Positions 27,023 through 35,997 of a stretch of DNA of 64,000 nucleotides are shown here, piece after piece. The notes under the pieces are model-generated. The model saw only the letters and a program-made list of their open reading frames with translations. It did no database searches and was not told where the DNA came from. The stretch spans positions 248,001-312,000 of the forward strand of contig NZ_VIUW01000003.1 in assembly GCF_007828725.1 (NCBI RefSeq), read 5' to 3'. Within the stretch, counting starts at the first letter, position 1. Every line of letters begins with the position of its first letter. The translations under genes and the position numbers were made by a program. This DNA comes from Marihabitans asiaticum. GTDB taxonomy: Bacteria > Actinomycetota > Actinomycetes > Actinomycetales > Dermatophilaceae.

Positions 27023-27847
27023 ATGAGCACCGACGACACCCCTGCGCAGCGGTCGTTCACCGTGGCCGCGGCGCAGATCCGATCCACCGACGACCGCGAG
27101 GACAACCTTCGACAGGTCCGCGGGGCAGCGCAAGAGGCAGCTCGCCAGGGAGCGGCGCTCGTCGTCTTCCCCGAGGCGACGAGCAGCTGGTTCGGATCTT
27201 CCGTCCGCGCGGCGGCCGAGGACCTTGACGACGGAGCGACGCCGACACTGCTGCGCCGACTCGCCGGCGAGCTGGGGATCACCATCGCGGCCGGGTTCTT
27301 CACCCCGGCGGGCGGTGGCCGGGTGCACAACACCGTGCTGCTCACCGGGCCCGCCGGAGAGGCGGTCTATCGCAAGGTCCACCTCTTCGACGCCTTCGGC
27401 TCGAAGGAGTCAGATACGGTCGCCCCGGGAGAGGAGTACGTCGTGGCGCCGGTCGCCGACGGCCGGGGCGGGACCGTGCAAGTCGGCCTCGCCACCTGCT
27501 ACGACGTGCGCTTCGCCGACCAGTTCACCGCCCTCGGCCTGCGTGGGGCCGAGGTGATCGCCCTGCCGACCTCCTGGGGGGCCGGGCCGGGCAAGCTCGA
27601 GCAGTGGCAGACCCTCACCCGGGCGCGGGCGCTGGACTCCCAGTCCTGGCTCGTCGCGGCCGGGCAGGCGCACCAGGAGGCGAAGGGGGCGGCGCCGCTG
27701 GGTATCGGTCACTCCGCGGTGATCGACCCGCTCGGCAACCCGGTCGACGAGCTCGGCTCAGAGCCGGGCCTGCTCGGGCGCACGATCGACCTCGGGCAGG
27801 TCGAGGCGGTCCGCTCGCGCATCCCGGTCCTCTCCGCTCAGCGGTGA
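27023..27847 (+). CDS. Carbon-nitrogen hydrolase, nitrilase superfamily
   Basis: A 274-residue amidase-like enzyme. The Glu-Lys-Cys triad is seen in VFPEATSS, YRKVHLFDAFGSKESD and LATCYDVRFAD (Cys about 160). The DAFGSKESD segment resembles actinobacterial homologues of the Nit1/Nit2 omega-amidase group; deaminated glutathione or an omega-amide could be the substrate, but this is inferred. ATG 27023 follows AAGGAG; a -10-like TAGTCT is at 26982-26987. The 3' end overlaps the convergent nei gene by 10 bp. Confidence 0.85.
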   Translation: MSTDDTPAQRSFTVAAAQIRSTDDREDNLRQVRGAAQEAARQGAALVVFPEATSSWFGSSVRAAAEDLDDGATPTLLRRLAGELGITIAAGFFTPAGGGRVHNTVLLTGPAGEAVYRKVHLFDAFGSKESDTVAPGEEYVVAPVADGRGGTVQVGLATCYDVRFADQFTALGLRGAEVIALPTSWGAGPGKLEQWQTLTRARALDSQSWLVAAGQAHQEAKGAAPLGIGHSAVIDPLGNPVDELGSEPGLLGRTIDLGQVEAVRSRIPVLSAQR

Positions 27848-28689
27848 CCACCGGAGGCGCCGAGGGGCCGCTGCGGGCGCCCGTCGTCGGTCGGGGCGAG
27901 ACCGCCCTGGCACCGCGGGCAGTAGAAGATCGTGCGCTCGCGCCCCGGCGGGCCGGACAAGGCGACCCGCACGGTGTCGCCGCAGCGCAGGCACGGCCGA
28001 CCGGACCGGGCGTGGACGTACTGCGTCCGGTCGCGGCGGGTCTCACCGGTGCTGGACTGCCAGCCGGTCTGCGCGGCCCGTGCCATGAGGCGGGCGCCGC
28101 GCTCCAGCAGCGTCCGGACGGAGTCCACGGGTACCTCAGCAGACGGTAACCACGGCGGCAACGCCTTGATGAAGAGCAGCTCGCTCGCCCAGAAGGTGCC
28201 GATCCCGGCCACGACCCGCTGGTCGAGCAAGGTCTCGGCCAGACCGCGGGGGTCCGTCGTCACGGCGGCGGCGACCGCGCCGAGATCGACCGTAGGGTCT
28301 AGGATATCCGGGCCGAGGTGCTCGACGAGCTCGCCCTCGTCGGTGCGGACCAGGTCGAGCTGACCGAGTCGCAGGCCGACGCAGCGCCAGCCGCGCGCAT
28401 CGAGGAGCGCCCGCACGTGCGGGTGGCGTTCGTACCGGCGCCCCGACGGGGACGACGGGCGCTCGACCCGCCACTGACCCTCCATCTTCAGATGGCTGTG
28501 GATCGTCCACCCGCCCTCGACGCGGTGCAGCAGGTGCTTGCCCCGGCTGACCACCTCCAGGGTGCGGGCCCCGACCAGGGGCGAGCCGTCGAGAGTGCCC
28601 CAGCGCAGGTCGACCCGGTCCAGCGGCACCCCGCTGAGGGCGCGGTGCAACCGGTCGGCGGTGCGGGCGACGGTATCTCCCTCAGGCAC
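27838..28689 (-). CDS. nei: Fpg/Nei family DNA glycosylase (endonuclease VIII-like)
   Basis: A 283-residue base-excision repair glycosylase and AP lyase. It starts MPEGDTVART: after removal of Met, Pro-1 is the nucleophile and Glu-2 the acid, and Asp in place of the Pro of Fpg proteins (PELPE) marks the Nei type. The helix-two-turn-helix (AETLLDQRVVAGIGTFWASE) and the C-terminal zinc finger (CLRCGD then FYCPRCQ) are intact. It overlaps the end of lhr by 8 nt, giving an lhr-nei operon; the same pairing occurs in mycobacteria (lhr with nei2). Confidence 0.92.
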   Translation of the reverse strand: MPEGDTVARTADRLHRALSGVPLDRVDLRWGTLDGSPLVGARTLEVVSRGKHLLHRVEGGWTIHSHLKMEGQWRVERPSSPSGRRYERHPHVRALLDARGWRCVGLRLGQLDLVRTDEGELVEHLGPDILDPTVDLGAVAAAVTTDPRGLAETLLDQRVVAGIGTFWASELLFIKALPPWLPSAEVPVDSVRTLLERGARLMARAAQTGWQSSTGETRRDRTQYVHARSGRPCLRCGDTVRVALSGPPGRERTIFYCPRCQGGLAPTDDGRPQRPLGASGGHR

Positions 28690-31600
28690 GAGCCGACCCT
28701 CGAGGTGCGCGGCGCAACCGCAGGCCCCGCGGAGTGGCGTGGAACCCGGCCTCCTCCAGTGCCCGCGTCAGCGGGTGCTCGCTGCCCAGCAGCTGCTGAC
28801 CGTCGGCCCGCTGCACGGTGAGGCGCCCGAGCGCGCCCTTCGCCACGGCCTCGGCCAGCCCTCGGGCCGCCCGACCCAGGACCGCCTCCTCCGAGCTCCA
28901 CGAGAGCAGGCTGCGCCCGCCGCGCTCGACGTAGAGCACGAGCCGGCCGTCGACGAGCACCACGAGCGCACCGGCCTTGCGGCCGGGCTGGTGCGACCCT
29001 TCGGACTCGGGCCAGCGCAGGGCCGCGCCGTAAGGGTTCGCGGGATCGGTCGCGGCGAGCACCCACACCTCGGCGTCACCGGAGGCCGAGCGGACCTGGT
29101 CGACCGCGCCGGGCACGGCGAACTGCGAGCCGCCCAGCCCCTCGACGAAGTAGCCGCGCCGCACCTGGCCCGCCTCCTCGGCGGCGGTGAGCACCCGGTG
29201 GATCGCCGCGAAACCTCCGGGCACGGACTCGGACTGCACCGCGCCCCGGGTGAGCACCCCGTGCCGGTCGAGCAGACCCTCGGCGAAGGCATGGATCCGC
29301 ACCGTCGGGTCGGTCTCCACCTCCGGGAGGCGGGACCAGCGGCCGGCGACCTGCGGCGGCCCGGTCCGCGAGGGAAGCGGCGCCCGGCCCAGGCTGGTCC
29401 GCCGGCCGTAGCGGGTGCGCGCCACCGGGCGTCTCGGGGTGCGGTGCGCGGTCCGGCCGCCGGCGAGCAGGCCGCGCACCGGCGCGAGGGTGTCGCCGCT
29501 GGCCAGCCCGCGGTGGACGAGGTCCCACAGCAGCGCGGCGAGCTCGGTGTCGTCGGTCGACCCGACCTGCTCGGACAGGGCGCGGAAGAGGAAGGAGCCG
29601 CCCCCGCTGAGCGCGTCGAGCACCTGGCGGTGCGGCTCGGGCAGGTCCTCGAGCTGCGCCGGCGGCAGGGTGAGCGCGGCGGTGTCGGCCAGGTGCAGCG
29701 AGACCCAGCAGTCGTCGCCGGGCAGCGAGCCGTGCCCGGCCCAGAGCACCTCACCGGTCGAGACGAGCGCGTCGAGCATCCCCGGTGCGTAGTCGCTCAC
29801 CCGGGCGGGAAGGACGAGCGACTCCAGCGCCGATGCGGGCAGCCGCACGCCGTCGAGCTGCTCGACGACACGGAGCACGCCGTCCTCGCCCCGCATGCTC
29901 CCGCCGATGCCCTGCCAGACAGGGACGAAGGCGGCGAGCTGCTCGGGCGGCACCGGCTCCACCTCGTGGCGCAGCGCGGCCAGCGAGCGTCGCCGCAGCA
30001 GCCGGAGCACCTCGGCGTCGCAGAAGTCGCCGCCGCTGCCTCCGCCCAGCTCGGACGGTCGCAGGTCGCCCTCGACCACACGCCCGCGCTGGGTCAGTCG
30101 GCGCAGACCGTCGCGCGCGACCGCCGTCCCGATGCCCCAGTGCGCTGCCGCGTCCTCGGCCGCGAAGGGGACGTGGGTGCGGGCATAGCGCGAGAGCAGG
30201 TCACCGAGCGGGTCCTCGCTCGGCTCGAGGAAGACCTGGGGCACGCCCGGTGGAAGCGGCACCCCGAGCGCGTCGCGGAGCCGTGCCGCATCCTCGACGA
30301 CCGCCCACCGGACCTCCCCGGCGACGGTGACCTCGACCACCTGGCGCGACCGGGCCAGGCTGGTCAGGGCGGCGGACACCCCTTCGCCCCTCAGGGCGGG
30401 CTCGGACCGCTCCTCGATCGCCGCCGCCGAGAGCGGGCCGAGGGCCCGGAGCAGGTCGGCGACATCCTCGGCGTCGCGGGCACGCCGCCCGTCGGCGAGG
30501 CGCTGCAGCTCGGCCTCGGTGCGCTGCAACGCCTCGACATCGAGCAGGTCGGCCAGCGCCACCTGCTCGCCCTGCCCGAGGAGGTCTGCCAGCAGCGCCG
30601 GGTCGAGGGTCAGCGCGGCCGCGCGCCGCTCGGCGAGAGGACTGTCGCCCTCGTAGAGGAACTGCGCGACGTAGCCGAACATCAACGACGCGGCGAAGGG
30701 GGAGGGCCGCGGGCTCTCGACCTCTACGAGGGTGACCTCGCGGCGCTCGATGCCCTCCATGAGGCGCACCAGGCCAGGGACGTCGTAGACGTCCTGGAGC
30801 ACCTCGCGGACGGTCTCCAGGACGATGGGGAAGCTGGGATACCGGCTGGCCACCTCGAGCAGCGAGGCGGCGCGCTGGCGCTGCTGCCACAGCGGCTGGC
30901 GGCGGTCGGGCCGCCGGCGCGGCAGCAGCAGGGCCCGGGCAGCGCATTCGCGGAAGCGGGCGGCGAAGAGCGCGGACCCGCCGACCTGCTCGGTGACGAG
31001 GGGCTGGATCTCGCGCGGGTCAAGGGTGATCAGCTCGATGAGCTCCTCACCCATCCGGCCGCCGGCGCCGAGCCCGCCATCGGCGTCGACCTCCCAGTCG
31101 GGCAGTCGCAGCACGATGCCGTCGTCACCGTGCATCGCCTGCACCTCGATGCCGTAGCGCTCGCGCATCCGCGCCGAGATCGCCAGCGCCCACGGGGCGT
31201 GCACCTGCCCGCCGAAGGGGGAGAGCACCGCGATCCGCCAGTCGCCGATCTCGTCGCGGAAGCGCTCGATGACGATGGTGCGGTCATCGGGGACGTGCCG
31301 GGTCGCCTCGCGCTGCTCGTGCAGGTACCCGACGAGGTTGTCCGCCGCCCACGGGTCGAGACCGGCTGCGGCGAGGCGCTCACGCGCGGCGGTGGCGGGC
31401 AGGCCGACGAGCTCGCGGACCATGCCGCCGAGGGCGGCGCCGAGCTCGGCCGGGCGGCCGAGCTGGTCGCCGTGCCAGAAGGGCAACCGGCCCGGCTGCC
31501 CCGGCGCGGGGGTGACGAGCACCTGGTCGTGGGTGATGTCCTCGACCCGCCAGGAGGTCGTGCCGAGGGTGAAGACGTCACCGACACGCGACTCGTAGAC

Positions 31601-33361
31601 CATCTCCTCGTCGAGCTCGCCGACGCGCCGGCCGGGACCGTCGCCGCCGGCGAGGAAGACGCCGTACAGGCCCCGGTCGGGGATGGTCCCGCCGCTGGTC
31701 ACCGCGAGCCGCTGCGCCCCGCGGCGCCCGGTGAGGGTGCCGGCGACCCGGTCCCAGGTGATCCGGGGGCGCAGCTCGGCGAAGTCCTCGGAGGGGTAGG
31801 CCCCGGCGAGCATGTCCAGCGTCGCCTGGAGGACCGGCTCGGCGAGAGTGGCGAAGGGGGCGGAGCGGCGCACGAGCGCGCCGAGATCGGTGACGGTCCA
31901 GTCGTCGAGGGCGCACATCGCGACGACCTGCTGCGCAAGGACGTCGAGGGGGTTGGTCGGCACGGTGAGGGACTCGATGGCGCCCTTGCGCATGCGCTCG
32001 ACGACGACGGTGGCCTGGACGAGGTCGCCGCGGAACTTCGGCATCACCACCCCGTGGCTGACCGCCCCCACCTGGTGCCCGGCTCGTCCGACGCGCTGCA
32101 GGCCGGAGGCGACCGAGGGCGGCGACTCGATCTGGATCACGAGGTCGATCGAGCCCATGTCGATGCCCAGCTCGAGGCTGCTCGTCGCGACGACGCACGG
32201 CAGGCGGCCGGCCTTGAGCGCCTCCTCGATCTCGTCGCGCTGCTCCTTGCTCACCGAGCCGTGGTGGGCGCGGGCGAGGATCGCGGGCACGCCGCCGCCC
32301 GTCCCGGCCTGCCCGCCCACCTGGGCAGGCGGGCTCTGGGTCGCGACGTTCGAGACGGGTGGGGACGACGGGGTGACCTCACCCCCTTCGTCCGTGGGGG
32401 AGCCGGCGGCGGCCGCTGCCTCGAGCCTCTCGACGTGGATCTCGTTGAGCCGGGTGGTGAGCCGCTCCGCGAGCCGGCGACTGTTGACGAAGACCAGGGT
32501 GGAGCGCTGCTGCTGCACGAGGTCGACGACCCGCTCCTCGACGTGCGGCCAGATGGAGGTGCGGGCCTGCTGCCCGGCGGCCGGTCCGGTGAGGTCTTCT
32601 TCGACGGTCTGGCCGAGCTCGCCGAGGTCGGCCACCGGGACGACCACGTCGAGGTCCCACTCCTTCGTCGACGGCGGGGCGACGATCTCGGCAGGACGAC
32701 CCCCGGCGAGGTAGCGGGCGACCTCCTCCATCGGACGCACGGTGGCCGAGAGGCCGACCCGCTGAGCGGGCCGGGGGAGGAGGGCGTCGAGCCGCTCGAG
32801 GCTCAGTGCCAGGTGAGCGCCGCGCTTGGTCCCGGCGAGGGCGTGGATCTCGTCGACGATGACCGTCTCGACCCCGACGAGTGCGTCGCGGGCGGCCGAG
32901 GTGAGCATGAGGAAGAGCGACTCGGGCGTGGTGATGAGGATGTCGCTCGGTGCCTTGGCGAAGGCGCGGCGCTCGCTGGCCGGGGTGTCGCCGGAGCGCA
33001 CCGAGACACTCACCTCGGGCGCGTCGAGACCCAGCCGGGTCGCGGCGTGCCCGATGCCGACCAGCGGTGAGCGCAGGTTGCGCTCGACGTCGACGGCGAG
33101 CGCCTTGAGCGGGGAGATGTAGAGCACCCGGCAGCGGGCCAACGGCTCCTGCGGCGGTGGGGTGGAGATGAGCCGGTCGATCGCCCAGAGGAAGGCCGAG
33201 AGCGTCTTGCCCGACCCGGTGGGCGCGACGACGAGCGCGTGGCTGCCCGCGCTGATCGCCGACCAGGCTCCCTGCTGGGCGTCGGTGGGCGCGGCGAAGC
33301 TGCTCTCGAACCACGCGCGGGTCGCGGGGGAGAAGCGCTCGAGGACGTCGGGGCTGGTCAT
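28682..33361 (-). CDS. lhr: Lhr-type ATP-dependent DNA helicase
   Basis: Lhr is a large 3'-5' superfamily 2 helicase induced by DNA damage in mycobacteria. The 1559-residue protein has Walker A APTGSGKT (about 46-53), the DEIH box in VIVDEIHALAGTKRGAH, the second RecA fold with SLELGIDMGSIDLVIQ and QRVGRAGHQ, the winged-helix domain, and a long Lhr C-terminal domain. Residues of about 380-410 form a Gly/Pro/Ser-rich insert between helicase motifs. ATG 33361 (MTSPDVLERF) is chosen; the frame stays open upstream but without family sequence. A PafBC-like promoter is placed just before the start. Operon with nei. Confidence 0.93.
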   Translation of the reverse strand: MTSPDVLERFSPATRAWFESSFAAPTDAQQGAWSAISAGSHALVVAPTGSGKTLSAFLWAIDRLISTPPPQEPLARCRVLYISPLKALAVDVERNLRSPLVGIGHAATRLGLDAPEVSVSVRSGDTPASERRAFAKAPSDILITTPESLFLMLTSAARDALVGVETVIVDEIHALAGTKRGAHLALSLERLDALLPRPAQRVGLSATVRPMEEVARYLAGGRPAEIVAPPSTKEWDLDVVVPVADLGELGQTVEEDLTGPAAGQQARTSIWPHVEERVVDLVQQQRSTLVFVNSRRLAERLTTRLNEIHVERLEAAAAAGSPTDEGGEVTPSSPPVSNVATQSPPAQVGGQAGTGGGVPAILARAHHGSVSKEQRDEIEEALKAGRLPCVVATSSLELGIDMGSIDLVIQIESPPSVASGLQRVGRAGHQVGAVSHGVVMPKFRGDLVQATVVVERMRKGAIESLTVPTNPLDVLAQQVVAMCALDDWTVTDLGALVRRSAPFATLAEPVLQATLDMLAGAYPSEDFAELRPRITWDRVAGTLTGRRGAQRLAVTSGGTIPDRGLYGVFLAGGDGPGRRVGELDEEMVYESRVGDVFTLGTTSWRVEDITHDQVLVTPAPGQPGRLPFWHGDQLGRPAELGAALGGMVRELVGLPATAARERLAAAGLDPWAADNLVGYLHEQREATRHVPDDRTIVIERFRDEIGDWRIAVLSPFGGQVHAPWALAISARMRERYGIEVQAMHGDDGIVLRLPDWEVDADGGLGAGGRMGEELIELITLDPREIQPLVTEQVGGSALFAARFRECAARALLLPRRRPDRRQPLWQQRQRAASLLEVASRYPSFPIVLETVREVLQDVYDVPGLVRLMEGIERREVTLVEVESPRPSPFAASLMFGYVAQFLYEGDSPLAERRAAALTLDPALLADLLGQGEQVALADLLDVEALQRTEAELQRLADGRRARDAEDVADLLRALGPLSAAAIEERSEPALRGEGVSAALTSLARSRQVVEVTVAGEVRWAVVEDAARLRDALGVPLPPGVPQVFLEPSEDPLGDLLSRYARTHVPFAAEDAAAHWGIGTAVARDGLRRLTQRGRVVEGDLRPSELGGGSGGDFCDAEVLRLLRRRSLAALRHEVEPVPPEQLAAFVPVWQGIGGSMRGEDGVLRVVEQLDGVRLPASALESLVLPARVSDYAPGMLDALVSTGEVLWAGHGSLPGDDCWVSLHLADTAALTLPPAQLEDLPEPHRQVLDALSGGGSFLFRALSEQVGSTDDTELAALLWDLVHRGLASGDTLAPVRGLLAGGRTAHRTPRRPVARTRYGRRTSLGRAPLPSRTGPPQVAGRWSRLPEVETDPTVRIHAFAEGLLDRHGVLTRGAVQSESVPGGFAAIHRVLTAAEEAGQVRRGYFVEGLGGSQFAVPGAVDQVRSASGDAEVWVLAATDPANPYGAALRWPESEGSHQPGRKAGALVVLVDGRLVLYVERGGRSLLSWSSEEAVLGRAARGLAEAVAKGALGRLTVQRADGQQLLGSEHPLTRALEEAGFHATPRGLRLRRAPRGSARA

Positions 33362-33371
33362 CGCAGGGGAC

Positions 33372-33393
33372 AGCCTGCCACCCAGGACCGACA
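33372..33393 (-). promoter_or_regulatory. Candidate PafBC-like promoter of lhr-nei
   Basis: Read on the minus strand: TGTCGGTC (33393-33386), 8 nt, then CAGGCT (33377-33372), 10 nt before the lhr ATG. The -26 element matches 7 of 8 bases of the mycobacterial PafBC motif at the exact spacing; the -10 begins with C instead of T. Damage induction is known for mycobacterial lhr, which supports the reading. Confidence 0.42.
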
Positions 33394-33432
33394 GCCCCCC
33401 GTCACATCTGCAGGGCAGGGGCACGAGGATGG

Positions 33433-33438
33433 CATCCT
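33433..33438 (+). promoter_or_regulatory. Candidate -10 box for leaderless RibD-like gene
   Basis: CATCCT lies 6 nt before GTG 33445 with no ribosome site between, like other -10 boxes in this window that begin with C. Confidence 0.4.
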
Positions 33439-33444
33439 GCGGCC

Positions 33445-34182
33445 GTGCCGACCCTTCGCCGCCTGCTCCCCACCCCCGCCGACAGCGTCGACGCGGGCAC
33501 CGAGTACACCTTCGCCTCACGACCCGGACCGGTCGTGCGCTCGAACATGGTCTCCAGCGTCGACGGGTCCGGTGTCCTCGACGGTCGCTCCGGGCCGCTC
33601 TCGGGAGCGGTGGACCTCGACCTGCTCCTGCTGCAGCGCTCGCTCAGCGATGTGGTGCTCGTCGGGGCGGGCACGGTGCGAGCGGAGGGGTACGGCGCCG
33701 TGCGCACCCGGCCGCAGGACATGGACCATCGCGGCGACCGGCCGCTGCGCCACCCGCAGCTCGCCGTGGTCAGTGCCAGCCTCGACCTCGACCTGTCCTC
33801 GCCGGCCTTCGTCGACGCCCCCGAACGGCCGATCATGATCACCTGCGCGACCGCTCCACCCGGCCGGATCGAGCGCGCCGGGGAGGTCGCCGAGGTGATC
33901 GTCGCCGGCGAGCGGCGGGTCGATGCCGCACGGGCGGTGGATGAGCTGGCAGCCCGCGGGCTGACCCGGATCCTTAGCGAAGGGGGGCCCAGCCTCCTCG
34001 GTGACCTCGTCGCCGACGACCTCGTCGACGAGCTGTCGATCACCATCTCACCGACACTCGTCGGCGGCGGAGATGCCAGTCGCATCACCGGCGATGTGCC
34101 GGCCCCGGCCCCTCGGGGACTGGCCCTGGCCGCCGCATACGAGGCCGACGACTTCCTCTTCCTGCGCTACGGACGAGCCTGA
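33445..34182 (+). CDS. Pyrimidine reductase family protein (RibD C-terminal domain)
   Basis: A 245-residue single-domain NADPH-dependent reductase of the RibD_C/dihydrofolate reductase fold. Motifs are RSNMVSSVDGSGV, GAGTVRAEGYGAV and the nucleotide-binding LSEGGPSLLGDLVADDLVDE. It lacks the deaminase half of a full RibD, as in the mycobacterial stand-alone homologues; reduction of the riboflavin precursor is possible but unproven since no other rib gene is nearby. Its GTG start is probably leaderless. The stop directly abuts the stop of the convergent aguA remnant. Confidence 0.82.
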   Translation: MPTLRRLLPTPADSVDAGTEYTFASRPGPVVRSNMVSSVDGSGVLDGRSGPLSGAVDLDLLLLQRSLSDVVLVGAGTVRAEGYGAVRTRPQDMDHRGDRPLRHPQLAVVSASLDLDLSSPAFVDAPERPIMITCATAPPGRIERAGEVAEVIVAGERRVDAARAVDELAARGLTRILSEGGPSLLGDLVADDLVDELSITISPTLVGGGDASRITGDVPAPAPRGLALAAAYEADDFLFLRYGRA

Positions 34183-34649
34183 TCAGAGCGCCGGCTGCTG
34201 CTGGGTGATGCAGTGGATACCCCCGCCGCGGTCGAAGAGGGGTCGGGCGTCGACGCCAACGACCTCGCGGTCGGGGTAGGCCTCGCGCAGCACCGCGAGC
34301 GCCTCCTCGTCGCGCGGGTCGTCGAAGACGCACGCGACCACCCCGTCGTTGCACACCAGGTGGTTGATGTAGCTCCAGTCGACCGGACCCTCGTCGTCGG
34401 TGAGGGTGCGAGGTGCCGGCACCCGGACGACCCGCAGCGGATCCCCCTTCGCGTCGGTCGCGGCCGCGAGCACCGCCTCGGCCTCCCGGCTCACCTCGAA
34501 GTCCGGGTGCGACGGGTCGTCCTGCCAGTGCAGCAGCACGACGCCCGGCTCGGCGAAGCACGCGACGATGTCGACGTGCCCACGGGTGCCGAACTCGCCG
34601 CAGTCGCGGGTCAGCCCGCGCGGCAGCCAGATCGCGGTGCTCACCCCGA
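34183..34649 (-). pseudogene. 3'-half duplicate of agmatine deiminase (aguA remnant)
   Basis: This codes for about the last 153 residues of agmatine deiminase and is nearly identical to the end of the intact copy at 35998-36463: the first 100 or so bases at the 3' end are the same and only scattered changes follow. It keeps the catalytic Cys motif GGGIHCITQQQ but lacks the N-terminal half, and homology stops at about 34649 exactly where the TrkA-like fragment begins. A GTG at 34644 could open a short frame, but half a propeller domain is unlikely to work. It is a scar of a partial duplication or a deletion. Confidence 0.85.
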
Positions 34650-34957
34650 GACGAGACGCTCGTCCAGGCGCTCGCCGACGACATCCGGCACCTCGTCATC
34701 GCCGAGGCCCACGACGTCGAAACCCTGACCCAGATCGGCATCGACGAGGACACCCTGTGCATCCTCGAGTGACCGACGTCGAGGCCTCGCTGCTTATCAT
34801 GACCGCGCTCACGGCGCTCGGCGTGCGGGAGATCTGGGCCAAGTCCGGGTCCGCCCAGCACACGACCGCGCTCTCTCGGCTCGGGGCGGACCGGATCATG
34901 CAGCCCGAGCGTGAGGCCGGGCTGGCGATGGCCGAGGAGATCCTGTCTGGGCGGTGA
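34650..34957 (+). pseudogene. Frameshifted fragment of a TrkA/KtrA-type potassium regulator
   Basis: Reading from 34650 gives DETLVQALADDIRHLVIAEA and AHDVETLTQIGID, then a stop at 34770; the sequence resumes in another frame from about 34777 with EASLLIMTALTALGVREIWA and AKSGSAQHTTALSRLGADRI, stopping at 34955. Together these match the middle of a cytoplasmic RCK (TrkA-N) protein of a Ktr/Trk potassium uptake system. The Rossmann GxGxxG start and the C-terminal ligand domain are missing, and a small deletion breaks the frame, so it is not functional. It is joined directly to the aguA remnant. Confidence 0.8.
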
Positions 34958-34989
34958 TCCCGGCAGCTCCCCTCGCCCCGCACCGACCG

Positions 34990-35487
34990 TCAGTCGGGCG
35001 GACGAAGGGGTGCTGCCGGCAGGGCAGCGCGGTCGGCGAGGAGGCCGCCGAGCCGGATGACGACCCAACTCGTCGCCGCCACGGCGAGGAGGGCTGCGAG
35101 GGCCCCGGTCGGGTGGTCGAGGGCGAAGGTCGGCAGCGTCCGATCGGGGACGGCGACGGCGGCGACGAAGGCACCGCACAGCCCGAGCCAGCTGCCGGTC
35201 ATGGCGCCTCGGTGCGCGCGGACGTCGCCGGCGCGGATGCGCCAGATCCCGAGGGAGAGCGAGACGAGCGTGACGATCGAGAGGACGTGCAGCAGGCTGA
35301 AGGACCCGTTGTTGAGGTCGCGCAGACCGAAGGAGGACAGCGCGACGTAGAGCATCAGCCCGACCCAGACCCGGCCGACGAGGACGTGGCGGGCATCCCC
35401 CTTCGTCCGGCGGAAGAGCTGGTAGCCGCCGAGCGGCAGCGCGACGAGTGCGGCGGCGAGGTGGGTCACGAGCAGGTCGTCGGTCAA
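34990..35487 (-). CDS. DUF2306-type four-helix membrane protein
   Basis: A 165-residue protein with four hydrophobic segments and the DUF2306 pattern of polar residues: HVLVGRVWVGLMLYVALSSF, LLHVLSIVTLVSLSLGIW, and RAHRGAMTGSWLGL with the conserved RAHR. The function of the family is unknown. Start is TTG 35487, supported by GAGGAGG 8-9 nt upstream, and follows the marR stop by 3 bp, so the regulator and this membrane protein form an operon. It may be the gene whose expression MarR adjusts. Confidence 0.78.
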   Translation of the reverse strand: MTDDLLVTHLAAALVALPLGGYQLFRRTKGDARHVLVGRVWVGLMLYVALSSFGLRDLNNGSFSLLHVLSIVTLVSLSLGIWRIRAGDVRAHRGAMTGSWLGLCGAFVAAVAVPDRTLPTFALDHPTGALAALLAVAATSWVVIRLGGLLADRAALPAAPLRPPD

Positions 35488-35490
35488 GGC

Positions 35491-35904
35491 TCAGCCCTCC
35501 TCTACCGTCTCGGCGAGCCGACGGACGTCGGCGGCCATGGCCTCCGGGTCGATCCCGAGCGACCGGGCGAGGTCGTCGAAGGAGCTGCCGAGCACTGCGC
35601 TCGCGTCATCGACGAGGCGGCGACCCGCGTCGGTGAGGTGGAGCGCCCGGCGGTTGCCCGTCCCGGGGACGCGTTCCGAGGCCATCGCCCCACCCGCAAC
35701 GAGCGCCGCGACCGTCCGGCTCGTCGCCGGCTCGCTGACCCCGATCGCCTCGGCGAGGTCTCGCTGGGTCAGGCCGGGCTGCTCACCGGTGACGAGCAGG
35801 ACGACGTAGCGGGAGTAGCTCGTCCCGAGGGCCGCGAGGCGGCGGTCGGCCTCGCGGTCCATGCGTCGCACGAGGACGTGCAGGTCGTGTGCAAGAGTGC
35901 CCAT
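35491..35904 (-). CDS. MarR-family transcriptional regulator
   Basis: A 137-residue winged-helix regulator. The recognition region reads GLTQRDLAEAIGVSEPATSR then TVAALVAGGAMASERVPG, and the wing continues GTGNRRALHLTDAGR. MarR proteins bind palindromes in their own promoters and release on ligand binding. An imperfect 27-bp palindrome 9 bp upstream of the ATG is the likely operator. It is transcribed with the DUF2306 gene. The ligand is not evident. Confidence 0.88.
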   Translation of the reverse strand: MGTLAHDLHVLVRRMDREADRRLAALGTSYSRYVVLLVTGEQPGLTQRDLAEAIGVSEPATSRTVAALVAGGAMASERVPGTGNRRALHLTDAGRRLVDDASAVLGSSFDDLARSLGIDPEAMAADVRRLAETVEEG

Positions 35905-35913
35905 GGGTACATA

Positions 35914-35940
35914 CTTGCAGAGGTAACTTAATGAAGCAAG
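35914..35940. promoter_or_regulatory. Probable MarR operator
   Basis: CTTGCAGAGGTAA and TTAATGAAGCAAG are the two 13-nt halves of an imperfect inverted repeat around one central base (8 of 13 positions pair, with perfect outer CTTGC/GCAAG arms). This AT-rich stretch is unlike its surroundings and lies 10-36 bp before the marR start, where a bound dimer would block transcription. Confidence 0.6.
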
Positions 35941-35997
35941 ATAATCGCTCAGGCGGTGCGACTCCGCCGAGTGCGGTGGGTCGGCCCAGGGCGCTCC

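Noticed and set aside
28538-33070. A 1510-codon open frame antisense to lhr
   Set aside because: It mirrors lhr codon structure (GC-rich third positions leave antisense frames open), is full of His/Arg/Gly/Glu low-complexity runs and has no family motif.
34400-34957. A 185-codon frame ending in the TrkA-like fragment
   Set aside because: Only its last 60 codons resemble a protein family; the rest is antisense to the aguA remnant, so it is a remnant and not a gene.
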